A stretch of 64,000 nucleotides of DNA from Pseudomonas kairouanensis (GCF_004682055.1 NZ_QUZU01000014.1:1-64000), one strand, 5' to 3'; counted from the first letter of the stretch, positions 9,231-18,619 are shown. Numbers and translations are program-made. Notes: generated by a model from the sequence alone, not told the origin.

Positions 9231-9734
9231 TTATTGGTGGGGGGCGAGGATCAAACGCTCATCCTCTTTGAAAAAATGCTCATCGCAGTTATTGCCTGTG
9301 CCACTGCGATCAACCACCAGGAAGTCATCCCGCTTTTCGATCGTCAGCACCGGGTGGTGCCAGACGCCGCGATGGTAATTAATGCCCTGCCTGCCGTTGG
9401 TAACGAAGGCGCGGACCAAGCCCGATACAGGTTCATCGCCAAGTGGCGCGACCACGATCAGAAAGGGGTTGCCGAGCAGCGGGATGAAAGCCTGGCTGCC
9501 CAGCGGGTGTCTCTCCAGCATGCACACGGTCAGCGGCATGTCCTGCGCGTCGGCGCGGAAAATGCTGATGATGGCGTGGTCTTCCGGTTTAGCGGTTTCG
9601 ACCGTGCCCAATTTGTGAAAGCGCATGGTCGACCCGTTGTTGATCATGAAGTGATCGCTGCCATCGGTTTCGATAACGTCTCCGAATGGGGCGAAGGCTT
9701 CTTTGGTCAGGGGTTCGATCACTAGTGTGCGCAT
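9231..9734 (-). CDS. allA: Ureidoglycolate lyase
   Basis: A 167-residue AllA-family protein that would split ureidoglycolate into glyoxylate and urea, the last step of allantoin breakdown. Recognisable blocks are the N-terminal EPLTKEAFAPFGDVIE, the middle MLERHPLGSQAFIPL and the GVWHHPVLTI metal/active-site region near residue 125. The length is normal (about 160-170). A REPIN occupies the 148-bp gap from alc, so coupling with the upstream genes may be attenuated, but all are on the same strand. Confidence 0.94.
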   Translation of the reverse strand: MRTLVIEPLTKEAFAPFGDVIETDGSDHFMINNGSTMRFHKLGTVETAKPEDHAIISIFRADAQDMPLTVCMLERHPLGSQAFIPLLGNPFLIVVAPLGDEPVSGLVRAFVTNGRQGINYHRGVWHHPVLTIEKRDDFLVVDRSGTGNNCDEHFFKEDERLILAPHQ

Positions 9735-9771
9735 GGCTGTCTTCTTAATCTGTTTGATTGTTGATGGTTCA

Positions 9772-9873
9772 CTGTAGGAGCGAGCTTGCTCGCGAAAAAC
9801 TCCAAGGCACCGCGTTTATCCAGGGTGGGCGCGTTATCGTTGGCGATCTTCGCGAGCACGCTCGCTCCTACAG
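9772..9873. repeat. REPIN (family with conserved spacer)
   Basis: CTGTAGGAGCGAGCTTGCTCGCGAA faces an inverse arm in which one base differs (GCACGCTCGC). The spacer CACCGCGTTTATCCAGGGTG and following bases match the copies at 867 and 5235. It lies between alc and allA inside the urate gene run. Confidence 0.9.
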
Positions 9874-9882
9874 GTTCAGCGC

Positions 9883-10878
9883 TTACTTGGCGACTTTACC
9901 GAGGACGCGCAGGCGACTCACGCCCCCATCCGGGAACACATTCAGACGGATGTGGGTAATCGGCCCCAGTGCCTTGATCTGCTCGGCGAAGCTGTGTTCG
10001 GCGTGCATTTCCAGCTTCTGTGCCGGCAGCAGTTCGCGCCAGAACAGCGATTGGGTTTCGATCTGGCTGTCGGTGCCGCCCTTCACGAAGGCGCCCTGGA
10101 TCGAGCACGTGTCCGGGTAGTTGCCCTTGAAGTGCAGGGTGTCGACGATGATCTTCTCGATCTCGCCTGGGTGGCCCAGCGCCACGATCACCCAGTCATT
10201 GCCCGGTGTACGGCGACGTGCGGTTTCCCAGCCGTCGCCCATGTTGATGCCACGGCCTGGGTTGAGGATGTTGCTCATGCGCCCGAAGTGTTCATCGGAA
10301 CACGCCAGTGCACGGCCGCCATTGAGGGCCGAAGCCAGGTCGACTTGTTCGTTGTCGCCAATCGACGACCAGTCGCGGAACGGAATGCCGTACACACGCA
10401 GACGCGCCACGCCGCCATCCGGGTAGATGTTGAAGCGCAGGTGGCTGAACGCCTTGTCGTTGCTGATCTCGTGGTAATGGTGGCTGTTGCCCTGCAGCTC
10501 GACGGCCGACAGCACTTCTTCCCACTGGGTGTTGTCATCCGGGTCACCCGAGGCCAGGAAGCAGGCTTCGAGGGAGGCCGACGGCGGGAAGTTGCCGGTG
10601 AAGAATGAAGTGTCGATGTCCACGCCTTTGATTGAGCCCGGCACGCCCAGGCGGATCACCGCGCTGTCGTAGCCTTCAAAGCGCTTGCGGCGTGACTCCC
10701 AGCCGTCCATCCACTTGCCGTTGTCATCGAAAACGCCCTCCTTCCACACGGCCGGGGTCGGCTGGAACAGGCGGTTGGCGTCGGCGAACCAGTCGTCGGT
10801 CACCGACAGGATCTTGGTGCCCAGGCGGGCGTCGGCCAGGTTGACGAACTTCTCGAACGGTAGGAGTTGCGCTTTCAT
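9883..10878 (-). CDS. alc: Allantoicase
   Basis: A 331-residue enzyme that hydrolyses allantoate to ureidoglycolate and urea. Two tandem allantoicase repeats are visible. Each contains a jelly-roll block with a shared motif: [20 protein letters not shown] (about 150-170) and [20 protein letters not shown] (near the C-terminus). Length matches bacterial allantoicases. The ATG at 10878 ([11 protein letters not shown]) is chosen; the open frame upstream is antisense-like sequence from uraD. It lies 41 bp after uraD on the same strand. Confidence 0.96.
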   Translation of the reverse strand: MKAQLLPFEKFVNLADARLGTKILSVTDDWFADANRLFQPTPAVWKEGVFDDNGKWMDGWESRRKRFEGYDSAVIRLGVPGSIKGVDIDTSFFTGNFPPSASLEACFLASGDPDDNTQWEEVLSAVELQGNSHHYHEISNDKAFSHLRFNIYPDGGVARLRVYGIPFRDWSSIGDNEQVDLASALNGGRALACSDEHFGRMSNILNPGRGINMGDGWETARRRTPGNDWVIVALGHPGEIEKIIVDTLHFKGNYPDTCSIQGAFVKGGTDSQIETQSLFWRELLPAQKLEMHAEHSFAEQIKALGPITHIRLNVFPDGGVSRLRVLGKVAK

Positions 10879-10919
10879 TCTTCTTGTCTGCCTTGAATAG
10901 AGTGGCTGGGGATGGTCGT

Positions 10920-11435
10920 TTAGAGGGTCAGTAAACGGAACAACGCGATCTTGTTGATCTCGGCCAGTGCGCATTTGAACTCGGCTTCCACCGAGTTGTG
11001 AATGCGCGTTTCGAACGCGGCCAGGATCTGATGCCGGTTGCTGCCTTTTACCGCCATGATGAAGGGAAACTTGAACTTGGCCTTGTAGGCATCGTTCAGC
11101 TCGGTGAAGCGTGAGAACTCTTCGGCCGTGCATTGGTGAATCCCCGCGCCAGCTTGCTCATCGGTGCTGGCTTGGGTCAGTTGGCCCTGGACGGCAGCTT
11201 TGCCCGCCAGGTCCGGGTGAGCGTTGATCAGGGCCAGCTGGCTGGTGTGATCGGCGCTCAACAGGATGTCGCTCATGCGCTGGTGCAGGGTTTCGATCTG
11301 GTCGATCGAAGGGTCCTGGCCCAGGTCGAAGGCCTTTTCGGCCACCCATGGCGAATGTTCGTAGATATCGGCGAAGGCCGCGACGAACTCATCGCGGCTC
11401 AGGGTCGAGGGTTTGAGGGTCTGGAAGGCGGTCAT
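10920..11435 (-). CDS. uraD: 2-oxo-4-hydroxy-4-carboxy-5-ureidoimidazoline (OHCU) decarboxylase
   Basis: A 171-residue enzyme that decarboxylates OHCU to S-allantoin, the third step after PuuD and UraH. The catalytic histidine is His73 in [11 protein letters not shown], and the C-terminal [10 protein letters not shown] block is the family signature. Its ATG at 11435 overlaps the puuE stop codon by 4 bases (ATGA), so it is translationally coupled to puuE. Confidence 0.96.
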   Translation of the reverse strand: MTAFQTLKPSTLSRDEFVAAFADIYEHSPWVAEKAFDLGQDPSIDQIETLHQRMSDILLSADHTSQLALINAHPDLAGKAAVQGQLTQASTDEQAGAGIHQCTAEEFSRFTELNDAYKAKFKFPFIMAVKGSNRHQILAAFETRIHNSVEAEFKCALAEINKIALFRLLTL

Positions 11436-12358
11436 TTGGCTGCTCCCTTGAACGGGTGGGTGTCGTGCCAGTGACGGGCAATGTCGACGCGGCGGGTGAA
11501 CCACACCTGCTCATGGCCTTTGACGTATTCGATAAAGCGCTTCAACGAGGCCAGACGCGCAGGGCGGCCGATCAGGCGGCAGTGCAGGCCGATGGAGAGC
11601 ATTTTCGGGGCCTCGGCACCTTCCGCGTAGAGCACGTCGAACGCGTCTTTGAGGTATTCGAAAAAGTCATCGCCCTTGTTGAAACCCTGCACCTGGGTAA
11701 AGCGCATGTCGTTGGTGTCCAGGGTGTAGGGGATCACCAGGTGCGGCTTGCCGGTGGGGTTGTTGGGCTCCCAGTAGGGCAGGTCGTCGTCGTAGGTGTC
11801 GCAGTCATAGAGAAAGCCGCCTTCCTCCATCACCAGCCGCCGCGTGTTGGGGCCGGTGCGCCCGGTGTACCAGCCCAGTGGGCGTTCGCCGGTGAGTTCG
11901 GTGAGGATGCGGATGGCTTCGAGCATATGCTCGCGCTCCTGGGCCTCGTCCATGTATTGGTAGTCGATCCAGCGGTAGCCGTGGCTGCAGATCTCATGGC
12001 CGGCCTCGACCATGGCACGGATCACATCCGGGTGGCGCTGGGCGGCCATGGCCACGGCGAAGATGGTCAGCGGAATGTCGAATTCCTTGAACAACTTGAG
12101 AATGCGCCACACGCCGGCACGGCTGCCGTATTCGTACAGCGACTCCATGCTCATGTTGCGTGCGCCTTGCAGCGGCTGGGCCGAGACCATTTCCGAGAGG
12201 AAGGCTTCGGACTCTTTGTCACCGTGCAAGATATTGCGCTCGCCGCCTTCTTCGTAGTTGAGTACAAAAGACAGCGCAATGCGCGCCTTGCCCGGCCAGT
12301 GGGGGTGAGGAGGGTTACTGCCGTAACCGATCAGGTCGCGTGGGTAGTCAGCGCTCAC
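11432..12358 (-). CDS. puuE: Allantoinase PuuE (polysaccharide-deacetylase-like)
   Basis: A 308-residue protein of the NodB/polysaccharide deacetylase fold that would open the allantoin ring to allantoate. The typical start DYPRDLIGYGSNPPHPHWPG, the NYEEGGERNILHGD block (about residues 33-48) and EICSHGYRWIDYQ (about 122-134) are PuuE hallmarks. The start is GTG at 12358 with an AAGGAAG ribosome-binding site upstream. First gene of the urate run. A TTGTATACAA palindrome lies 41 bases upstream and is a good operator candidate. Confidence 0.95.
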   Translation of the reverse strand: MSADYPRDLIGYGSNPPHPHWPGKARIALSFVLNYEEGGERNILHGDKESEAFLSEMVSAQPLQGARNMSMESLYEYGSRAGVWRILKLFKEFDIPLTIFAVAMAAQRHPDVIRAMVEAGHEICSHGYRWIDYQYMDEAQEREHMLEAIRILTELTGERPLGWYTGRTGPNTRRLVMEEGGFLYDCDTYDDDLPYWEPNNPTGKPHLVIPYTLDTNDMRFTQVQGFNKGDDFFEYLKDAFDVLYAEGAEAPKMLSIGLHCRLIGRPARLASLKRFIEYVKGHEQVWFTRRVDIARHWHDTHPFKGAAK

Positions 12359-12398
12359 TGCAGTCTTCCTTCTTGTTCGTCGTGTTAGCGATGAGTGA

Positions 12399-12408
12399 TT
12401 GTATACAA
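12399..12408. promoter_or_regulatory. Putative operator palindrome (puuE side)
   Basis: Perfect 10-bp palindrome TTGTATACAA, 41 bases upstream of the puuE GTG. The identical word is upstream of the AzgA-type permease at 20654, and a one-base variant is upstream of uraH. The GT..AC core resembles operators of FadR-type GntR regulators. No such regulator gene is in the window. Confidence 0.6.
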
Positions 12409-12519
12409 CTTATCGCAAACTTTGTAAGCCTGCATTTCTGCATTTTTTATCCAGGCGTCTGGAATAAACCCTTGCAAGAAACCTGCCCAGTCGGTCAGCT
12501 ATAGGCAGGAATAATTCCC

Positions 12520-12622
12520 CTGTAGGAGCGAGCTTGCTCGCGAAAAACCCGAGGGCGCCCCATTTCGTCCTGGAGTCTTGTGTTACCGGTCACGATTTTC
12601 GCGAGCAAGCTCGCTCCTACAA
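12520..12622. repeat. REPIN with divergent spacer
   Basis: CTGTAGGAGCGAGCTTGCTCGCGAA at the left and its inverse at the right. The spacer is unlike that of the 867/5235/9772 group and has GAGGGCGCCCCATTTCG. It lies between puuE and uraH. Confidence 0.9.
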
Positions 12623-12646
12623 GGGAATGCGGGGCTGTTGAATTTA

Positions 12647-12656
12647 TTGTGTACAA
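12647..12656. promoter_or_regulatory. Putative operator palindrome (uraH side)
   Basis: TTGTGTACAA, one base from the perfect palindromes at 12399 and 20654. It lies 101 bases upstream of the uraH ATG in an AT-rich stretch. Confidence 0.55.
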
Positions 12657-12756
12657 TTTTTTTAAAAAGTGTCTTAATCAGCCATCGCCCGCTTCTTCAC
12701 TGCCCTGAAAAAGTGCGGTTCTCTCTTCTACTGACTTCGGGAGGCGCATAGACGCC

Positions 12757-13110
12757 ATGGGACGTTTGACTACACACGTTTTGGACGCCGCACACGGCTG
12801 CCCTGGCAGCGCGATCAAGGTTGAGCTGTATCGCGTCGAAGGCGCGCAACTGGAGCTGGTTGCCACCACCCTGACCAACAGCGATGGCCGCTGCGATGCG
12901 CCGCTGCTGCAAGGCGAGGATTACCGCAGCGGTGTGTACCAACTGCAATTCAGCGCTGGCGACTACTACCGCGCCCGTGGTGTGCAATTGCCGGACCCTG
13001 CCTTTCTTGACGTGGTCGTCCTGCGCTTCGGCATCAGTGCCGAACAGGATCACTACCATGTGCCTCTCCTGATTTCGCCCTACAGCTACTCCACTTATCG
13101 CGGTAGCTAG
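12757..13110 (+). CDS. uraH: 5-Hydroxyisourate hydrolase (transthyretin-like)
   Basis: A 117-residue transthyretin-related enzyme that hydrolyses 5-hydroxyisourate to OHCU, between PuuD and UraD. The N-terminal THVLD box (His7) and the C-terminal tetrapeptide YRGS (114-117), diagnostic of HIU hydrolases as opposed to transthyretin, are both present. There is a GGGAGG ribosome-binding site before the ATG at 12757. It is divergent from the puuE run and ends before a strong terminator. Confidence 0.97.
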   Translation: MGRLTTHVLDAAHGCPGSAIKVELYRVEGAQLELVATTLTNSDGRCDAPLLQGEDYRSGVYQLQFSAGDYYRARGVQLPDPAFLDVVVLRFGISAEQDHYHVPLLISPYSYSTYRGS

Positions 13111-13153
13111 CGTCACCTCGCTTCACACCCCCAAAGCTCTTCGTTGGTTTTTC

Positions 13154-13180
13154 GCCCGCCCACACTGCGGGCTTTTTTTT
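13154..13180 (+). terminator. Rho-independent terminator of uraH
   Basis: GCCCGC (13154-13159) pairs with GCGGGC (13167-13172) across a 7-base loop, followed by eight T. Confidence 0.9.
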
Positions 13181-13267
13181 GTCCGGGATTTGCCTGGGCA
13201 ACTATGTAGCGCACGGTGCACAAGGGCAAACCCTAGGCTCGGCTTTTCTTGCAGAGAAGACATTGCC

Positions 13268-16200
13268 ATGAGCACTGATATCCTCGACAGCGACTCGCCG
13301 GCCTGGGCTGGGCAGCTCGTTTTCGACGACCCCGGCACCACTTTCGAAGAGCGCCAGAAGGCGATTCGTCTATTGCTGGCACGCCGCATCAACAGCGTGA
13401 GCCAGCCCAGCCTTACCCTCAACCTGATGCATGCCGCGCATGTGCGGTGTGTCGAAGCGTCGAAAGTCCTTCGCCATCTATTGAGACGAGCGCCTCGAAT
13501 ACTGCCGGTGATCCGTCATGCCTTGCGCGACGCTTTTGCCATGGACCCGGACCTCCTGTTGTTTACCGAACCGCTGGCGCCCCAGCCGGCCCGACATATG
13601 AACAGCTTGATCGATCGTGCCCTGGGTTTGTTTGCCCACCCTTTCGTACCGATCAATCTGCATCACTTCACCGGCTTGAGTGTCCGGGGCAACCCCACCT
13701 GCACGTTGCCCTACAACGCCCGCGAAGCGCTGGAGCGTGTCAGCGGACTTGGCTTGGCGGCGCTGCTTGACCGCGGGGAGCAGGACTACTGGCAGGCATT
13801 GGCCAATGGGTCCTGGCTGTCACGCCGTGGGCGGTGGGTGGCATTGCGCAGCAGCGTATTTGCCGACCACGCGTTTTTGGCACACCAGCTGTATCAACTG
13901 TCGCAGGCGGGTTATGCCATGGTCAGGCAACTGATCGATGCACCGACCGCCCAGGCCCGCCAACGTGCCGGTGGCGCGTGGGCGACGCTGCGGGTCGGCG
14001 AGGTGCTGTGGTCCCATGCAACGAGTGGGGGACTGGCGATTCCTGGCGCCTTGCATCTGTACCGCGACCTTTGGGCAGACTCGCCCCAGGTGGTGTACTT
14101 GCCCAGCTTGCGGCGCCAATTCCATGAGTTCAGCTCCTGGCGCCAACTGCTGGCCGAGCTGCCTGCGCTGATCAATGAGAGCTTGCTGGGCATTGCCTGG
14201 CAGTACCTGCCGCTCAAGCGGGGGGCAAAGGCAGGTGCAGAGTTGCTGCAACCTGGCCGGGCACTGAGCGCCGATGCCTTGGCACACAGTGCAAACGCTT
14301 TGCTGGACCAACAACGTGCCAACGAGTGGGGGTGCGTGCTGTCGATCGATTACATGGCACCGGTTGCCCCTGGGCAGGCATCACCGAATCGCCACGCCGC
14401 ACGCTTGCTGCGGTTTATCGAAAAAAATCGTAAGCACCTGGCCGGCCGAACGCTCTTTGACGATGAGCTTGAGGAAGTGTTGGCCTGGGACGCACGACGC
14501 CGCCGAACACAAATAAACTTCGCCGGCCTGTCGTCCGACCTGGCGCTTAGAACCCGTGAGGAGGGGGTGGCGCGTTACGAAAAACGCTTGCTGACCTTGC
14601 TGGATGCTCAAGATTCGACCTTACAGACCCAGGCCTACCAGGCCTTTCTGGCGCTGGAAAAAAAGCATCAGACCCATGCCCGGGCGGTCACCCAGTGGGC
14701 GCACGCTGAGGGTGGGCACCTGTTGCACAAAGCCTTCTGGCTCGAACGACCGGATGGTCAACGCAAGCGCGCATCGCTGCTTATCTGGGCCCAGCGCCAG
14801 GCATTGCGCAGCGAAGCACAGTTGGAGCGCACCCTGAAACTGATCAAGCAGTCGCATTTGGAGAGGCTGCTTGAGGTGCTCGATAAACCCCTGGCCTCTG
14901 AGCGTGGCAACAGCGACACACGAGTGTTGCGGGTGTCTGTGGTCGGCAATGACAGCCGTGTGCTGGCGCTGGCGAGCGAGGGGCGGCAGCACACCCTGTA
15001 CACCCTCTTGGGCCTGTTTGTGGTGACCACCGCCCGCGCAATGGTCGCGCCGGCTCTGGGCCAGCCGGTGGTGTTGGTGGCCAGCGGTGCCCAAGGCGGG
15101 CTGGCAGTGTTTGACAGCCTTGACGCCCTGTCTCATGGGCTGCGCGCCAGCCTGGCCAGTCGTGATGGTTCGGGCCTGTGGCAGTGCATCGGGCGCGATG
15201 TGCGTGAGGCCGCGCGCATGGCGGTGGCGGGGCTGGCACCTGATGAGGTGCTTGAGGTGGAGTACACCGTCATGGCGCAGGATGTGATGCAGGAAGATTT
15301 CAAAGCGTTGATCGAACACTACGCAAGGCTGGACAAGCTGATTGACGATGACGTGCGTTTGTTCAGCGCCATCAGCGACCCAGTGGTGTGCCATCTGCAA
15401 TTGATCCAGGAACTGTCTGAACACTTGCAGGTGCCAGTCAACGAGCAGCGTGCGCTGGCGATGGTGAATGTTGATTTCACGCGCTTGATGGCGGGCCAGG
15501 CCAAAAAGCAACCGGCCTGGCTGGTGGCGGCGACGTTACTCCAGCGCAAGCGTTATCAGCGTTTGGAGCGCCGCTACCTCTCCAGTGCCTTGGCGCTGGA
15601 GAGTCGTGTGGGGCAACTGGTGCCCGACTTTTATGCCTTTGCCCGCGAGCGTTTGGTGAAGCATTTGATTCAGGATGGTTTCAAGGTCGCTCAGGGCGAG
15701 CAGGCGGCGAGCGACGAACTGGATATCGATAAACCCCTATTGAGCCTGCCTGACGACGTCACCTCTTACTATGACGGGTGGGCCGCCCATTCCCCTCCGG
15801 GGGATCGGCAAGTCAGAAAGGTCGTCAGCCGCGAACGCACCACCTTCAGCCTGCTGCAATTGGCCTTGCATAACCTCGACCCCTTGGCGCCCTGGACGGT
15901 GTGGCGCCTGAACCGTGCGCGTTATTTGGAGCCTGCATGGGAGCGGCGTTTGTCTGCGCAGTATTTGCTCAAGATGGTGTCTTCCCTGGACATTGCCGGC
16001 ACCTACCTGCGCCTCGTCCAGCGCGCATTTTATCCGCTGCCCAGCGCGCCCACCGGGCTCTCGCAAGCGCTCGTCCAGCGGGCAACCCTGCACCTTACCC
16101 AGTTGCAGGTCTTTTCGGCGGCGCTGCAAGGGCTGTCCGACCCGGCGCAGCGCCTGTTCAATACGGTGATGGCTGCGCATGATCCGGCGGGCCTGGTACA

Positions 16201-18619
16201 AAACGGCGTGCGTGCGGTCCTGCATTTTATCCGCCTGCGCGGCTACACCCTCAAACATGATCGCCACATTACCGGTGTGCTGGTGATGGTCGATCAGGTC
16301 TCGCAGCGCTGCCTGGTGTACTGGCCCACCGCATCGGGTTTCCCGGTACTCAGCGAGTATGGCAGTTGGCAGGTGGCCAAGGATGCATTGAACCGTGAGG
16401 GAGCAGCACCTGAGAACGTCAAGGCGTTGTCGCAGCTGGTCGCACCGGGATGGGAAGTAGAGGCGATGTCCAGTTACCCAGGCTGCGTTCCTGCCTCGAA
16501 ACGTGCTGCGTCGCGCTTGACCCCCATCGTCAACTTGCCTTGGGCTATGCCCGGGCTTTTTGTGTACTCGGTCGGCGAGGCGATTGCGCGTTTCATCGCA
16601 ACCTTCAAGATCAAGCACAACGTGCCGGTTGCCGAGCCGCGAGCCGTCGAGGCGCAGATCCAGGAGCAGATAGCGGCTGCGCCGATGGATTGGCTGGATT
16701 TTGTCAGTACAACCCATTGCGACGCCGTGGCACTGCTCAGTCATGGCCGTGTGCTTGAGGCGCAGCGCCAGGTGCACGCCTATGCCAACAGTGCCGACAC
16801 GCTGGCACAGTATCGTGAGCAACGCCTGGGCATGCAGTGGGACGCTACTGTGCGCGGGCTTTTGTCATTCGTTCCCGTGCTGGGCTTGGGGGTCGGTATT
16901 TATGAGGTATTGCTGGCGGCCAGGCGCTACCACCAAAGCGGTAGAGGTGAAGAGGCCGTCGATGTGGCGTTCATGACGGTGATGGCCTTTTTCGAGATTT
17001 TGAGCTCATTCCTGCCGTCTCCCAAGTCGTTGATAAAAGGCGGGACGTTAGTGGGGGCAGCGGTTGTTCGGGGAAGCCTTCGCCAGTTGCAGCGACGATT
17101 GGCGTTGGCCGGGAAAACCGTGCCCAGGCCGCCGGTTGCGACCCGTCCGGGAAAGATGCTGGAGCGATTCAAGCAGCCCTTTTCCCGCGACGGTGCGATA
17201 GCCCTGAAAGGCCGGGACGAGAAGGGCGTCTATGCCAAGAACGGCGAGCAGTTTTTTGTCGATGGAGAGTCTGCCTATAAGGTGTACCAGCGCTCTGGCG
17301 AGCCGTTTTTGCGCCTCAAAAGCCCGGTGGGTGATACGCAAGGTGAACTTGTCCTGCATATCAGGCAGGAGCGCGACTGGTTGCTGGGAGCCGACTCTGC
17401 ACCGCCCTCGCCACAACCCGGCCCCAGTTCCGGACGCCTTCAGCCTTTTCGCAGCCAGGGTGCCACGCATTGGGTGCCGCCCTCCTGGGAGGCACTGGAG
17501 CAGGCCATGGGCCAGGCTTCGATCGATCCCATGCGTTTTCGATCCTGGGCGATTACAGCGCCGCTGACATTGACTGAGCTGTTGCCTGAGCAAAGGATTT
17601 TTGAGGTTGCCGACACGTCGGCACGACGCTACAGCGTGGTACACCATGAAGGCTTGCACTACCGGGTGCTGCCCTCGGGTGCGGATGTTTCGCCGCGTAA
17701 ACTGATGTTTGTTACTCGCAACCAGCCGCTGGAGCATGCCGCCTCGCTGGATATTGCTTACTGGTTGGAAGTGGGGTTGTTCGACCAACCCATCCCGGCC
17801 ACGTTCGGTGCCAACGGGCAGTGGGTATTTCGCCGGCCCTTGTTCAGAGAGTCGTTGCGCGTCTCATTGGTGCGGGCGTTTCCTTCGATGACAGCCAACA
17901 GTCGCACGTTTCTGATTGCGCGGTTGCTGGAGTTGTCCGACCCCAGCCATTCCCTCACTGCCACCCATCTGCTCAGGCTCAGGGTTACGCTCGACCGCTG
18001 GCTGTTGCCGAACGCAGTGGGGCGTACCGATGATTTGCTGAGGCTGTTACGGCCCCATCACAGTACAACGCGCAGCAGTATTTTTATCGGCAGTGAGCGC
18101 ACCACCCCAGCTTTCGAGCGTGTGGATTTCACCGTGCATGAGATGCCGCACATGTCCCTGCGACTTGTCGGCCGAACCAACCTGAACGAGCGTTCGCTTG
18201 CCATGCAAAAGGAGGTTCGAAGGGTATTGGAGCAACAGGGGTTTGTGGTCCACGATCTTTACAAGACGCCTGGGGCAGCGGCGTGGCTGGATTTCAGTTG
18301 CACTCATCCGCAGTCCGACAACCACTACTACGTGCTCACGCGTTGGGCGAACTCAGCCAGCATCAAGTTGCATTCAGTCAACTTGATGCAAATGACCGAT
18401 GAGTGGTTTGAACTCAAGCTTGCCAAGCGCGGCTACGACAGCGCGTATATACCGATCAAGCGCGCCATGGACGAACAGCGTTTGGTGAAGATCGTTGCGG
18501 GTATCCAATGGACACCCACTGCGCCACCCACGGTCTTTTTTGTGCGGTTTGGCAGCCTCAAGCCCGGAAAATCGATGCCGCCCCCGCCGCGCCAAAAAAG
18601 GCCGCACTCACCCGGTTGA
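13268..18619 (+). CDS. Giant toxin-like protein with ToxA_N/DUF6543-like organisation, novel C-terminus
   Basis: A 1783-residue protein with no signal peptide. I see the organisation of the large pseudomonad 'dermonecrotic toxin' (ToxA_N/DUF6543) proteins. A long helical N-terminal part is followed by a hydrophobic helical pair at about 1195-1266 (SFVPVLGLGVGIYEVLLAA and VAFMTVMAFFEILSSFLP). A short beta module comes next at about 1315-1353 (KGVYAKNGEQFFVDGESAYK), then a Pro/Ser linker (about 1375-1395). The last ~390 residues match nothing I recognise and end in PPPPRQKRPHSPG. The 1610-residue protein at 50163 has the same hydrophobic-pair-plus-beta-module order but an LRR-NEL C-terminus. 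Start: ATG at 13268, preceded by AGAGAAGA; an upstream ATG at 13190 would add 26 unlikely residues. No immunity gene or secretion genes adjoin. Function (effector or toxin) is inference; the domain family call is from memory. Confidence 0.7.
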   Translation: MSTDILDSDSPAWAGQLVFDDPGTTFEERQKAIRLLLARRINSVSQPSLTLNLMHAAHVRCVEASKVLRHLLRRAPRILPVIRHALRDAFAMDPDLLLFTEPLAPQPARHMNSLIDRALGLFAHPFVPINLHHFTGLSVRGNPTCTLPYNAREALERVSGLGLAALLDRGEQDYWQALANGSWLSRRGRWVALRSSVFADHAFLAHQLYQLSQAGYAMVRQLIDAPTAQARQRAGGAWATLRVGEVLWSHATSGGLAIPGALHLYRDLWADSPQVVYLPSLRRQFHEFSSWRQLLAELPALINESLLGIAWQYLPLKRGAKAGAELLQPGRALSADALAHSANALLDQQRANEWGCVLSIDYMAPVAPGQASPNRHAARLLRFIEKNRKHLAGRTLFDDELEEVLAWDARRRRTQINFAGLSSDLALRTREEGVARYEKRLLTLLDAQDSTLQTQAYQAFLALEKKHQTHARAVTQWAHAEGGHLLHKAFWLERPDGQRKRASLLIWAQRQALRSEAQLERTLKLIKQSHLERLLEVLDKPLASERGNSDTRVLRVSVVGNDSRVLALASEGRQHTLYTLLGLFVVTTARAMVAPALGQPVVLVASGAQGGLAVFDSLDALSHGLRASLASRDGSGLWQCIGRDVREAARMAVAGLAPDEVLEVEYTVMAQDVMQEDFKALIEHYARLDKLIDDDVRLFSAISDPVVCHLQLIQELSEHLQVPVNEQRALAMVNVDFTRLMAGQAKKQPAWLVAATLLQRKRYQRLERRYLSSALALESRVGQLVPDFYAFARERLVKHLIQDGFKVAQGEQAASDELDIDKPLLSLPDDVTSYYDGWAAHSPPGDRQVRKVVSRERTTFSLLQLALHNLDPLAPWTVWRLNRARYLEPAWERRLSAQYLLKMVSSLDIAGTYLRLVQRAFYPLPSAPTGLSQALVQRATLHLTQLQVFSAALQGLSDPAQRLFNTVMAAHDPAGLVQNGVRAVLHFIRLRGYTLKHDRHITGVLVMVDQVSQRCLVYWPTASGFPVLSEYGSWQVAKDALNREGAAPENVKALSQLVAPGWEVEAMSSYPGCVPASKRAASRLTPIVNLPWAMPGLFVYSVGEAIARFIATFKIKHNVPVAEPRAVEAQIQEQIAAAPMDWLDFVSTTHCDAVALLSHGRVLEAQRQVHAYANSADTLAQYREQRLGMQWDATVRGLLSFVPVLGLGVGIYEVLLAARRYHQSGRGEEAVDVAFMTVMAFFEILSSFLPSPKSLIKGGTLVGAAVVRGSLRQLQRRLALAGKTVPRPPVATRPGKMLERFKQPFSRDGAIALKGRDEKGVYAKNGEQFFVDGESAYKVYQRSGEPFLRLKSPVGDTQGELVLHIRQERDWLLGADSAPPSPQPGPSSGRLQPFRSQGATHWVPPSWEALEQAMGQASIDPMRFRSWAITAPLTLTELLPEQRIFEVADTSARRYSVVHHEGLHYRVLPSGADVSPRKLMFVTRNQPLEHAASLDIAYWLEVGLFDQPIPATFGANGQWVFRRPLFRESLRVSLVRAFPSMTANSRTFLIARLLELSDPSHSLTATHLLRLRVTLDRWLLPNAVGRTDDLLRLLRPHHSTTRSSIFIGSERTTPAFERVDFTVHEMPHMSLRLVGRTNLNERSLAMQKEVRRVLEQQGFVVHDLYKTPGAAAWLDFSCTHPQSDNHYYVLTRWANSASIKLHSVNLMQMTDEWFELKLAKRGYDSAYIPIKRAMDEQRLVKIVAGIQWTPTAPPTVFFVRFGSLKPGKSMPPPPRQKRPHSPG

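Larger units (their letters stand above)
12359..12756. other. Intergenic region between divergent puuE and uraH
   Basis: This 398-bp gap holds two similar 10-bp palindromes (TTGTATACAA at 12399 and TTGTGTACAA at 12647), one on each gene's side, and a REPIN between them at 12520-12622. The stretches 12409-12470 and 12640-12670 are AT-rich and likely contain the two promoters. No further gene is seen. Confidence 0.8.
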
